DNA of 9,018 bases. Source: CAZSVI01 sp964610205. Lineage in GTDB: Bacteria > Bacillota > Clostridia > DSM-8532. Every line of letters begins with the position of its first letter. The stretch's first letter is position 1. The notes beneath the pieces are model-generated. The model did not search any database and was not told where the DNA came from. It was given only the letters and a program-made list of their open reading frames with translations. Both the position numbers and the translations under genes were made by a program. This document shows, one piece after another, positions 1 to 6,226 of this stretch. The stretch is taken from positions 1 through 9,018 of the forward strand of contig CAZSVI010000140.1 in NCBI GenBank assembly GCA_964610205.1, in the 5' to 3' direction.

Positions 1-14
1 ATTTTCAATGGCTT

Positions 15-49
15 CGTGAGTTTTTTATTTGTAATGTAGGAAACTCACG
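15..49. repeat. 9-bp inverted repeat (hairpin) at the ATPase break point
   Basis: CGTGAGTTT (15-23) and AAACTCACG (41-49) are perfect reverse complements with a 17-base loop. The right arm lies where homology to the ABC ATPase begins and the left arm lies outside it. This could be the terminal hairpin of an inserted element whose body is beyond the left edge, but no transposase or other element hallmark is visible here, and a chance hairpin is possible. Confidence 0.45.
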
Positions 50-784
50 CTAGATCTAATCGGAAGGGACGAAGGAACAATTACTGTCCTGGGAAGAGAT
101 AATCTGACCGGCTTGAAAAATATTAAGGAACACTTGGGTGTTGTCATGGAGGACAGCTTTTTCCCTGAAAACCTGACAGCCGGCAATGTAAACCAAATTC
201 TGAAAGGAATTTACAGAACATGGGATGAAAAAAGGTACGATGCGCTGCTGAAACAATTCTCCATTCCCAAAGGAAAAATCATCCGGGAATATTCAAAAGG
301 AATGAAGATGAAGCTGTCGATTGTCGCCGCATTGACCCACGACAGCAAGCTGTTGATCCTGGATGAGGCTACCAACGGACTGGACCCTGTCACCCGCGAT
401 GAAATACTGGATGTTTTCATGGAGTTTATTCAGGATGAGAGCCATTCGGTTTTCATTTCTTCTCATATCCTGAGTGATCTTGAAAAAATCAGCGACTACA
501 TTACGTTTATCCATAAAGGCGAAATCGTATTCAGTAAAAGCAAGGATGATCTGCTGGATACTCATGGCATTCTGAAATGCTCGGAGAAGGATTTTCTAAG
601 AATCAATCCTCAGGCGGTAAAAGGCTACCGAAAGAATCATTTCGGGATAGAAGCCCTCGTTGTGAAGGATATGGTGAGGGGAGATTACTTGATTGACCAC
701 GCCGGGATTGAAGATATCATGCTGTTTCACGTTGCGTCTTCAAATGGCAGGCAACTTGGAGATGTCAAAACAAAAGGCTACTGA
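41..784 (+). pseudogene. ABC transporter ATP-binding protein, N-terminally truncated (Walker A missing)
   Basis: C-terminal part of an ABC ATPase of the kind that pairs with small ABC-2 permeases for export or drug/peptide resistance. Counting from the TTG at 113, the signature motif SKGMK is at residues 61-65, Walker B LLILDE at 80-85 followed by the D-loop NGLDP, and the switch histidine is H118 in SSH. A tail of about 75 residues follows the ATPase fold, as in this subfamily. Recognisable sequence continues in frame upstream of 113 (LDLIGRDEG, then TVLGRDN) back to about 41-50. Just before that is a TAA at 32-34, and none of the three + frames in 1-40 reads as the expected Walker A (GxNGAGKTT). 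The protein therefore lacks its nucleotide-binding loop and should not hydrolyse ATP unless an intact N-terminal half is supplied elsewhere. The TTG at 113 and ATG at 146 could start a fragment, but neither has a convincing ribosome site. The permease follows 73 bases downstream. Family assignment is confident; calling it broken rather than only cut by the window edge rests on the in-frame stop. Confidence 0.5.
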
Positions 785-857
785 AAACCGCAGGATTACA
801 GGGGCGGTGTAATATTTCCGACGCCTGAAGGGCGGCATCCGATAGAGGAGGAGTATC

Positions 858-1469
858 ATGAAAGGTCTTATTCTGAAGGACATTTACGGTTTAAAAAAGC
901 AGTACAAGGTTTTATTGGCTCTTTCCGTTTTTTACACCATATTTTCTTTAACTACCGGGGATTCGAGTTTTCTCACCGGGGTTTTATCTTTGATGATGGT
1001 TATGCTGACGATTACAACCTTGTCTTATGATGAACGTTCGAAATGGGATAAATATGTGCTGACCATGCCGGTGTCGAGAGCGGATTTGGTTTTCAGCAAA
1101 TATTTGCTGGGATTAATCCTGTCAGCCGGCGCGTTTGTGTTTAACTTCATTTTTACACTGACTTCGGGCTCCAGGGAAGTGATCGATGCGTTGGGCATCG
1201 CCGGTGCAATACTCGGCATCAGTCTGTTCTTTTTATGCGTGATTCTCCCTGTACTGTTCAAATTCGGTGTAGAAAAAGGAAGACTGCTGATGCTTATGAT
1301 TTTGTTCGTACCAACCGGAATTATTATACTCCTTTCAAAGAGCGGGTTTTCATCTCCAGATGAAGAATTCATGCGCTATTTGCCTTTTCTGTGCATATTG
1401 TTCATGGTAATTGTTGCATACGCATCTATATGTATATCGCTGGAAATATACCGAAAAAAAGAAATGTAA
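858..1469 (+). CDS. ABC-2 type transporter permease (ABC2_membrane_5-like)
   Basis: Membrane partner of the upstream ATPase; 203 residues, about the normal length for small ABC-2 permeases. Six hydrophobic segments can be seen at roughly residues 18-32, 37-54, 80-101, 111-135, 142-160 and 172-195. Between the second and third lies the conserved cytoplasmic stretch with YDERSKWDKYVLTMPVSR and then SKYLLG (residues 57-85), typical of the PF13346 group. The start at 858 is set by AGGAGG at 846-851, six bases upstream. The gene ends in a basic tail, YRKKEM. Known relatives sit in operons of a GntR-type repressor, an ATPase and a permease and often respond to cell-envelope stress or antibiotics; the substrate cannot be read from the sequence. 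The gene is intact, but with its ATPase broken it may be non-functional or use another ATPase. No separate promoter is evident in the 73-base gap before it. Confidence 0.88.
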   Translation: MKGLILKDIYGLKKQYKVLLALSVFYTIFSLTTGDSSFLTGVLSLMMVMLTITTLSYDERSKWDKYVLTMPVSRADLVFSKYLLGLILSAGAFVFNFIFTLTSGSREVIDALGIAGAILGISLFFLCVILPVLFKFGVEKGRLLMLMILFVPTGIIILLSKSGFSSPDEEFMRYLPFLCILFMVIVAYASICISLEIYRKKEM

Positions 1470-1510
1470 AAAAATATAGGTGTTAATCGGGAAAAATTTT
1501 TTCCTACATT

Positions 1511-1534
1511 CCGGAAGGATTCTTTTGGTTTTTT
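1511..1534 (+). terminator. Probable intrinsic terminator of the ABC operon
   Basis: CCGGAAG (1511-1517) can pair with CTTTTGG (1522-1528), seven pairs of which two are G-U, across the loop GATT. It is followed directly by six T residues (1529-1534). Position 42 bases after the permease stop fits. The stem is weak, so efficiency is uncertain. Confidence 0.5.
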
Positions 1535-1613
1535 GCGCGCCTGTGTATTCCAGCCTGGTCGCAAGCTTCGCTTACTACTCACCCATACAACCCGTGTGGG
1601 GTGATAAGAACCT

Positions 1614-1644
1614 TGTAACGGAATGTTACATTTGCAAGCAAATG
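1614..1644. promoter_or_regulatory. Two overlapping dyads at the coiled-coil/proS promoter
   Basis: TGTAAC-GGAAT-GTTACA (1614-1630) is a 6-bp inverted repeat. CATTTGC-AA-GCAAATG (1629-1644) is a 7-bp inverted repeat that shares two bases with the first and covers the -35 box. The first fits the outer pattern TGTNA-N7-TNACA of the GlnR/TnrA nitrogen regulators, but its centre is not the usual A/T run. A repressor site is plausible; the protein is unknown. Confidence 0.4.
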
Positions 1645-1660
1645 CTTCTGTTGTTATAAT
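1632..1660 (+). promoter_or_regulatory. Sigma-A promoter for coiled-coil gene and proS
   Basis: TTGCAA (-35, 1632-1637) and a perfect TATAAT (-10, 1655-1660) with a 17-base spacer. Transcription would begin near 1667, giving a leader of about 50 bases before the start at 1716, too short to hold a T-box riboswitch. Confidence 0.75.
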
Positions 1661-1715
1661 TTACGTATGGCATGAAAACAATTAAACTACATAGCCTGAA
1701 AAGAGGACCTGATTG

Positions 1716-2660
1716 ATGGACAGTGAGAAATTGAAGGAAATCCGCAATAACCTCGCATTACTTCCTATTCTGCGGGACAGGGCAGAAGCCCTTCGACGGA
1801 AGCTGCGTGAGGCTGAAGATGATGTCAGGGTATTGCTGCAGAAGTATGAAAAAGAGTGCATGGATGTAGAACAGATGAAGAATAATACTTTATCCGCCGC
1901 ATTGATGAAATGGATCGGCAAGTATGAAGGAAGGCTTGAAAAGGAATTGCAGGAAATTATCAGTGCGAAGCTTGAATATGACAAGGCGGACATCAGGATG
2001 AAAGAACTCCATGTTGAATTGAACGAAACGGAAGAAAGAATTTGCAGCCTGGTATCTGATCAAAAAAGCTATGAAACCGAGTTAAAGAAACGCGAACAAA
2101 TCCTGGCTGGACAGATGGATAATGCGGTTTCTGAACAGTACAGGAGCCTGGAGGCTGAGATGGAGTCCCTTGAGCGTCAGATTGTTGAGATAAAGGAAGC
2201 GATCCGATCGGGTATGCGGGCCAAAAATACCGCTTCAAGCGTTCTGCAGCACCTTGACAGTGCCGAGGGATGGGCAACCTATGATGTATGGTTCAAGGGA
2301 GGTATTCTCACCCATATGGCCAAATATGGTCATATCGATCAAGCAGAATCCGATTTTATCCGGTTGTCATCCCAATTAAAGGATTTTAAAAAAGAGCTTT
2401 CGGATATAGATATACCGGAGGTTCACGGAATGGGAGGTATAGATTCAACTACGCGCATCCTAGATTTCTGGTTTGACAATATTTTTACCGACCTGAGGGT
2501 ACGGAACCAAATCCGCGATGATTCGAAACAAATCTGGGAAGTATGCGGCAGCATAGACAGAACAATTGCGAAAATAGAAGACAGAAAGTCAGATGTTTTA
2601 AGGACGCTTGATGAACTAGAGTCCCAAAAAAAAGACCTGATTATTTCTATGGGGCTTTAA
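1716..2660 (+). CDS. Coiled-coil protein of unknown function
   Basis: A soluble 314-residue protein with no signal peptide or membrane segment. Long heptad-rich, highly charged helices are predicted by eye at about residues 20-55, 70-165, 212-230 and 275-308. Between them is a non-coiled block at about 182-211 containing GWATYD, then KGGILTHMAKYGHID. From memory, similar blocks (W-[GA]-T-x-D, GGG-[LI]-I, MAKH-x-x-[LI]-D) occur in uncharacterised Firmicutes coiled-coil proteins, so this looks like a conserved family, but I cannot name a function. The start is placed at ATG 1716 with AGAGGA at 1702-1707; a TTG at 1713 immediately upstream is a less likely alternative. It is the first gene after the promoter at 1632-1660 and lies 36 bases before proS with no terminator between them, so the two are probably co-transcribed. 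Confidence 0.8.
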   Translation: MDSEKLKEIRNNLALLPILRDRAEALRRKLREAEDDVRVLLQKYEKECMDVEQMKNNTLSAALMKWIGKYEGRLEKELQEIISAKLEYDKADIRMKELHVELNETEERICSLVSDQKSYETELKKREQILAGQMDNAVSEQYRSLEAEMESLERQIVEIKEAIRSGMRAKNTASSVLQHLDSAEGWATYDVWFKGGILTHMAKYGHIDQAESDFIRLSSQLKDFKKELSDIDIPEVHGMGGIDSTTRILDFWFDNIFTDLRVRNQIRDDSKQIWEVCGSIDRTIAKIEDRKSDVLRTLDELESQKKDLIISMGL

Positions 2661-2696
2661 TGGGAGAACACTGATCCGGAAAGGATTTGATATGCC

Positions 2697-4391
2697 ATGC
2701 TTTTAAGCAATTTATTAGGCGAGAGGCTTAAACAAAAACCAAGCGAGGCTTCACTCAAAAGTCATATTTATCTTCTACGAGGGGGATATGTCCGTCAGGT
2801 ATCCAATGGGATATATTCACTGCTGCCGCCCGCAAAAAGAATAGTAATGAAAATTGAAAATATTATCCGGGAGGAAATGGATAAAATAGGGGGACAGGAA
2901 GTTTTACTGCCTGTTATACTGCCGGCGGATCTATGGAAAGAATCAGGCAGGTATGAAAGTGTCGGGAATGAACTCGTGCGAATGAAAGACCGCTCCGGTC
3001 ATGACATGGTTATGGGAATGACCCATGAAGAAGCGGCTGTTCACCTTGCAAGGAACGAAGCAACCTCTTACACTAAATACCCCTTTATGATTTATCAGAT
3101 ACAAACCAAATTCCGGGATGAACCCCGATCAAGAGGCGGCCTTATTCGGGTAAGGGAATTTACCATGAAGGATGCTTATTCGTTTCATACATCCCTGGAG
3201 GACTTGAACGAATATTATCAAAAAGTATACGCCTCGTATCACAGGATTTTCGAAAGGGTTGGGCTTCCGGATGTTATTTCGGTCAGATCCGACACAGGCA
3301 TGATGGGAGGAGATGTGGCCCATGAGTATATGCTTTTAGCCGACGCCGGTGAGGATACCCTTGTCATATGTTATAACTGCGGCTACAAAGCTAATATGGA
3401 AGTCGCCGTATCAAAGGTATCCTCACACAAGGATACCGAACAGCCTATTAAAGAGGTTTATACGCCGGATATTCAAGATATTGATTCACTGGCTGCCTAT
3501 CTCAATATTCCAGCATCAAAGACAATAAAAGCAACCGTATTTTCTGTTGAAAACAAATCCAAGCCCCTGGTTGTTTTTATCCGGGGTGATTTGCAGGTGA
3601 ATGAGGCAAAGCTGGCAAAATTGGTTAAAGCAAATATAACACCTTATACGGTCTATGACGACACTGATTTGAATTTTGGTTATATTGGAGCTGTCGGACT
3701 TGATAAAGGCAAGGTGGATGTTCTGTTCGATTCTTCGCTTAAAGGTGAAAACAATATGGTATGTGGGGCAAACAAGAAGGGTTACCATATAAAAGGGGTA
3801 GGTGTCGGCAGAGATATAAAGGACGCCGTGTTTGTTGATGTAGCAAAGGCAAATGCAAATGACGCCTGCATCCATTGCGGTGGAAAGCTCTCACTTGAAA
3901 GAGGAATCGAAGTGGGAAATATATTTCAATTGAATTCAAAATACACTGAAAGTATGAATATGACCTATATTGATACGGATGGGGAAAGAAGATTCCCTGT
4001 TATGGGGTGTTATGGAATAGGCGTCGGAAGGCTTATGGCATGCCTTATAGAAGCACATCATGACGATTTTGGGCCTATCTGGCCAAAATCGGTTGCTCCC
4101 TGGCAAATCCATATCTGCATGCTGAACAACACCATCTGCGATATTAGGGAAACCGGTTTCAAGTTATATGAAGCATTAAGCCGCAAGTATGAGGTCCTAT
4201 TGGATGACAGGGATGTTGCCGCAGGTATCCAGTTTGCCGATGCGGATCTTTTGGGTATACCGCTCAGGATTATTATCAGTAAAAGAAATATTGAAAAAGG
4301 TGAGGCTGAGCTAACTTTGCGGGAAAAAAGGAATAGAATGAATATTCCTCTATGTGATCTTGAGGCCGCGGTTTTGAAACTACTCGATTAA
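2697..4391 (+). CDS. proS: Prolyl-tRNA synthetase, bacterial type with editing domain
   Basis: Class II aminoacyl-tRNA synthetase that charges tRNA-Pro with proline in the cytosol; 564 residues, normal for the bacterial (ProS type 1) form. The catalytic core shows the proline-binding MTHEE loop (T109, E111), motif 2 TKFRDEPRSRGG (137-148), TMKDAYSF (156-163) and motif 3 GCYGIGVGRLM (437-447). Between motifs 2 and 3, at about residues 255-385, is the YbaK-like INS editing domain that removes mischarged alanine; the lysine in SKTIKA (about K275) probably matches the editing lysine K279 of E. coli ProRS. Two CxxC pairs, C225/C228 and C391/C394, flank the insertion and may bind a metal. The anticodon-binding domain runs from about 465 to the end. 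The start MLLSNLLGERLK matches the usual family N-terminus; AAGGA at 2681-2685 is a somewhat distant ribosome site. No T-box leader is seen. Nothing appears missing, so it is probably active. Confidence 0.98.
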   Translation: MLLSNLLGERLKQKPSEASLKSHIYLLRGGYVRQVSNGIYSLLPPAKRIVMKIENIIREEMDKIGGQEVLLPVILPADLWKESGRYESVGNELVRMKDRSGHDMVMGMTHEEAAVHLARNEATSYTKYPFMIYQIQTKFRDEPRSRGGLIRVREFTMKDAYSFHTSLEDLNEYYQKVYASYHRIFERVGLPDVISVRSDTGMMGGDVAHEYMLLADAGEDTLVICYNCGYKANMEVAVSKVSSHKDTEQPIKEVYTPDIQDIDSLAAYLNIPASKTIKATVFSVENKSKPLVVFIRGDLQVNEAKLAKLVKANITPYTVYDDTDLNFGYIGAVGLDKGKVDVLFDSSLKGENNMVCGANKKGYHIKGVGVGRDIKDAVFVDVAKANANDACIHCGGKLSLERGIEVGNIFQLNSKYTESMNMTYIDTDGERRFPVMGCYGIGVGRLMACLIEAHHDDFGPIWPKSVAPWQIHICMLNNTICDIRETGFKLYEALSRKYEVLLDDRDVAAGIQFADADLLGIPLRIIISKRNIEKGEAELTLREKRNRMNIPLCDLEAAVLKLLD

Positions 4392-4436
4392 CTTATGACC
4401 CTCCATGGATTTATTTACGTCGTTTCTGACGCATGC

Positions 4437-4451
4437 ATCAGGCCGCCTGAT
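4437..4451. other. Short perfect hairpin after proS
   Basis: ATCAGG-CCG-CCTGAT, a 6-bp stem with a 3-base loop, 45 bases after the proS stop. A second small stem CGTC-GTTTCT-GACG (4418-4431) precedes it. No T-run follows on either strand, so neither is a standard intrinsic terminator. They might still slow transcription or be chance. Confidence 0.3.
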
Positions 4452-4471
4452 AAAAAGTATGTCTTCGGGAA

Positions 4472-4500
4472 TTGACAGCTCTAGACTATTGTGGTAGTAT
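4472..4500 (+). promoter_or_regulatory. Sigma-A promoter of the lipoprotein gene
   Basis: Consensus TTGACA (4472-4477) and TAGTAT (4495-4500) separated by 17 bases. Transcription would start near 4507, giving a leader of about 38 bases. The -10 box lies inside the first operator-like repeat. Confidence 0.75.
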
Positions 4501-4524
4501 GAGAATATATACTATTATGGTAGT
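4485..4524. promoter_or_regulatory. Tandem operator-like repeats over promoter and start site
   Basis: ACTATTGTGGTAGT (4485-4498) and ACTATTATGGTAGT (4511-4524) are direct repeats with one mismatch and a 26-base period. Each is itself a small dyad, ACTA-N6-TAGT. The pair is framed by AGACTA (4483-4488) and TAGTCT (4521-4526). One copy covers the -10 box and the other the early transcribed region, the classical arrangement for a repressor. The half-sites resemble those of BlaI/MecI-type repressors, which is only an inference; no such regulator gene is in this window. Confidence 0.55.
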
Positions 4525-4533
4525 CTGTGAACC

Positions 4534-4538
4534 GGAGG
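4534..4538 (+). promoter_or_regulatory. Ribosome binding site that fixes the lipoprotein start
   Basis: GGAGG six bases before ATG 4545. An in-frame GTG at 4527 would put this site inside the coding region and add MNRRHS before the signal peptide, so 4545 is preferred. Confidence 0.8.
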
Positions 4539-4544
4539 CATTCT

Positions 4545-6029
4545 ATGAAAAATGTTCTTTTTGTACCGATACTTTGGCTATGTTGTATTATCCTGGTTTC
4601 CTGCGGGAAAATCGAACAAACGGTTACGGTTGAAGATAATCCTTATTATAAAAGATGGATCCAGTCTGAAATGAATATTGACGATTGGCTTGATATATCT
4701 TCTGAAGTACCCGGATATAAAGGGTTAAATAATATAAATCCCGGCAAAATCAAGGAGATTAAAGCTGATATTGATTTTTTTGAATACAATGACATAATGG
4801 AAAAAACAAAGGACGGATTTCTGCACATTACTATGAAAACAGTTCCCGGAACAGGCACATCCCAGTGGAGCGATAAGAAAATACCCCTTATTCGCAAGCT
4901 CTCTTCAGAAGGTAAAATTAAATGGGAAAAAGAATATGATTATCTTACTGTGTCCGGATATATAACCAACCTTATTGTTTATCCCGATGACGGTTTCCTT
5001 TTTTCCATGCAAGTCCACCCTTACTACACCGATAATAAGCAGGTAGTTGAGAACAGCATACTTGCCCGATGTAACAGTATGGGCGATATGGTATGGACAT
5101 ATGAGTTTCCGGATATATCGGGGGCAATGCTGAAAAAGGTACTGGTTGGTGAAAACGATGAGATTTATGTCGTGGGAGATTGGGGGATGAAGGACGGAGT
5201 TCAGACACAGGATGAGGTCTGCGACAGCATAGTTGTTACGAAATTTGACGGTAGAGGCAACTTGATTGAACAAAAAGGATTTGGGGGCAGTGATTTTGAT
5301 AATGTGGAAAATGCTTGGGTAATAGGGGACGGTTCTTGCTTGCTTCCTGAAGGAAGCAAGCAAGAACCGTCCCCTATAGTCATTCAGGGATATACCCAAT
5401 CCCATGATGGGGATTTCGCTATTGGTGATGAAGGAAGGCAAAGATCCGGTTTTATAGCTTGTATAACCGAAAATATGAATGTTAAATGGGTGTTTTTCCC
5501 GGAAGAAGATATTGATTTCAATTCAAACCCGTTTATTTGTGATGAAGGGATAAACCTTTTGTGCTATGAAAGGACAGGGAATGACAGCTTTCCGGGGTCG
5601 CTTCAAAAAGTAGGCATAGACGGGCAGCTTCTCAAGAAAACTGATTTGTATCATGGTATGTGGGGGCATTTCATCAGCGGATTATCAACCGGGGATATTG
5701 TTGCAGGCGCAGGCCGGCAAAATGATGGAATTATAATTATAATGGATTCAAATGGGAATGAAAAAAAACGTCTGGATAACCTTCAATATGAACCTCAGAA
5801 TATTTTTCCGATAAATGACGGCGGCTTCATCATAACATCCACAAGAGCTAAAAAGAGTGTTCCGCAGCCCCCTCTTATCTCCTCTATCTGGTATGACACT
5901 GAACTTTTGGTTGTTAAATATGACAATCAATATAAAATAGAGTGGCGTAAAACCTATGACCGGTATGTCGGCCAAATGGGCCTTGATTTTGCCTGGCCGC
6001 AGAAAGATGGCAGCATTCTGGTACCATAA
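4545..6029 (+). CDS. Lipoprotein with repeated beta-propeller-like units
   Basis: A 494-residue secreted lipoprotein of unknown function. The N-terminus is a signal peptide ending in the lipobox ILVSC with C20 as the lipidated cysteine, so it is anchored on the outer face of the membrane. The rest is built from units of roughly 40-60 residues, each with a strand near a DG turn and then a pattern like L.x.K.D.x.x.G.x.[IL].x.W. Examples are LSSEGKIKWEKEY (119-131), CNSMGDMVWTYEF (176-188), KFDGRGNLIEQKGFG (233-247), ENMNVKWVFF (309-318), GIDGQLLKK (357-365), DSNGNEKK (401-408) and KYDNQYKIEWRKTY (458-471). This suggests a seven- or eight-bladed propeller, a fold used for binding. Residues 260-278 are encoded by an inserted palindrome, and the gene stops at DGSILVP exactly where a second palindrome begins, so the C-terminus may be shortened. 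It has its own promoter and operator-like repeats, and precedes a sensor kinase by about 200 bases. Confidence 0.82.
   Translation: MKNVLFVPILWLCCIILVSCGKIEQTVTVEDNPYYKRWIQSEMNIDDWLDISSEVPGYKGLNNINPGKIKEIKADIDFFEYNDIMEKTKDGFLHITMKTVPGTGTSQWSDKKIPLIRKLSSEGKIKWEKEYDYLTVSGYITNLIVYPDDGFLFSMQVHPYYTDNKQVVENSILARCNSMGDMVWTYEFPDISGAMLKKVLVGENDEIYVVGDWGMKDGVQTQDEVCDSIVVTKFDGRGNLIEQKGFGGSDFDNVENAWVIGDGSCLLPEGSKQEPSPIVIQGYTQSHDGDFAIGDEGRQRSGFIACITENMNVKWVFFPEEDIDFNSNPFICDEGINLLCYERTGNDSFPGSLQKVGIDGQLLKKTDLYHGMWGHFISGLSTGDIVAGAGRQNDGIIIIMDSNGNEKKRLDNLQYEPQNIFPINDGGFIITSTRAKKSVPQPPLISSIWYDTELLVVKYDNQYKIEWRKTYDRYVGQMGLDFAWPQKDGSILVP
5322..5377. repeat. REP-like long palindrome inside the lipoprotein gene
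   Basis: Arms 5322-5348 and 5351-5377 are perfect reverse complements over 27 bp with only the bases GA between them. The outer part is GGGGACGGTTCTTG and its complement; the inner part contains CTTGCTTGCTTCC. The 15-base stretch CAAGAACCGTCCCCT (5361-5375) recurs exactly at 6032-6046. The palindrome reads through in frame as IGDGSCLLPEGSKQEPSPI, unlike the surrounding propeller sequence, so it looks like an insertion. From memory, GGGGACGGTTCT-type palindromes recur in anaerobic Firmicutes; this was not searched. Confidence 0.85.
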
Positions 6030-6052
6030 CACAAGAACCGTCCCCTTGTGTT
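6028..6052. repeat. Second REP-like palindrome, overlapping the lipoprotein stop codon
   Basis: AACACAAG (6028-6035) and CTTGTGTT (6045-6052) form an 8-bp perfect stem around the loop AACCGTCCC. It shares CAAGAACCGTCCCCT with the palindrome at 5322-5377. The last two bases of the lipoprotein stop codon TAA (6027-6029) are its first two bases. With T residues following (6051-6054) it could also work as the transcription terminator of the lipoprotein gene. Confidence 0.75.
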
Positions 6053-6070
6053 TTCTGTTGTCATAATACC

Positions 6071-6099
6071 TTGTTAATCCTCGTAAAATAGCTTATAAT
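6071..6099 (+). promoter_or_regulatory. Sigma-A promoter of the two-component operon
   Basis: TTGTTA (6071-6076) and perfect TATAAT (6094-6099) with a 17-base spacer. A 13-base dyad ATAATA-G-TATTAT (6095-6107) overlaps the -10 box. The leader to the kinase start would be about 105-120 bases, A/T-rich, with no recognisable riboswitch. Confidence 0.65.
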
Positions 6100-6207
6100 A
6101 GTATTATGGTTCAAAAGCGGAAAAGTCACATCTTTGCTTTGGTTGTTATTATAAAAATACAAAAGTAATATCAATGTTTCGATAATCAATTATTTTTTAT
6201 TTAATGC

Positions 6208-6226
6208 AAAATGGGGGACACATTTT
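6208..6226. repeat. Possible third GGGGAC palindrome at the kinase start
   Basis: AAAATG (6208-6213) and CATTTT (6221-6226) form a 6-bp stem around GGGGACA. The layout, arms around a GGGGAC core, is like the two palindromes upstream, though the arm sequence differs. It contains both the ATG at 6211 and the G-run that would serve the TTG at 6226. Confidence 0.4.
6213..6218 (+). promoter_or_regulatory. Ribosome binding site candidate for kinase start at TTG 6226
   Basis: GGGGGA lies seven bases before TTG 6226. The ATG at 6211 has only A/T-rich sequence before it and no Shine-Dalgarno match. Translation from 6226 gives MTKKLFIKNN directly before the first membrane segment, the more natural beginning. 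The 15-base difference does not affect any domain. Confidence 0.5.

Noticed and set aside
1..49. Group II intron or IS200/IS605 right end next to the broken ATPase
   Set aside because: Considered because of the hairpin at the junction, but no domain V, transposase or conserved terminal sequence is visible in these bases, so the element type cannot be assigned.
1490..1504. Palindrome GGAAAAATTTTTTCC after the ABC permease
   Set aside because: It has almost no loop and weak A/T pairing; the hairpin at 1511-1534 with its T-run is the better terminator.
1470..1715. Possible T-box riboswitch before the proS operon
   Set aside because: No AGGGTGGNACCGCG-like element, and the promoter at 1632-1660 leaves a leader of only about 50 bases.
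3516..3875. Minus-strand open frame of 119 codons antisense to proS
   Set aside because: Shadow of the well-conserved ProRS editing domain; no start signals.
4905..5441. Minus-strand open frame of 178 codons antisense to the lipoprotein gene
   Set aside because: No ribosome site or recognisable domain; it lies wholly inside a gene with signal peptide and repeat structure on the other strand.
6102..6110. TATTATGGT shared with the operator-like repeat at 4513-4521
   Set aside because: Only nine A/T-rich bases, without the rest of the dyad (ACTA...TAGT); too likely by chance to claim co-regulation.
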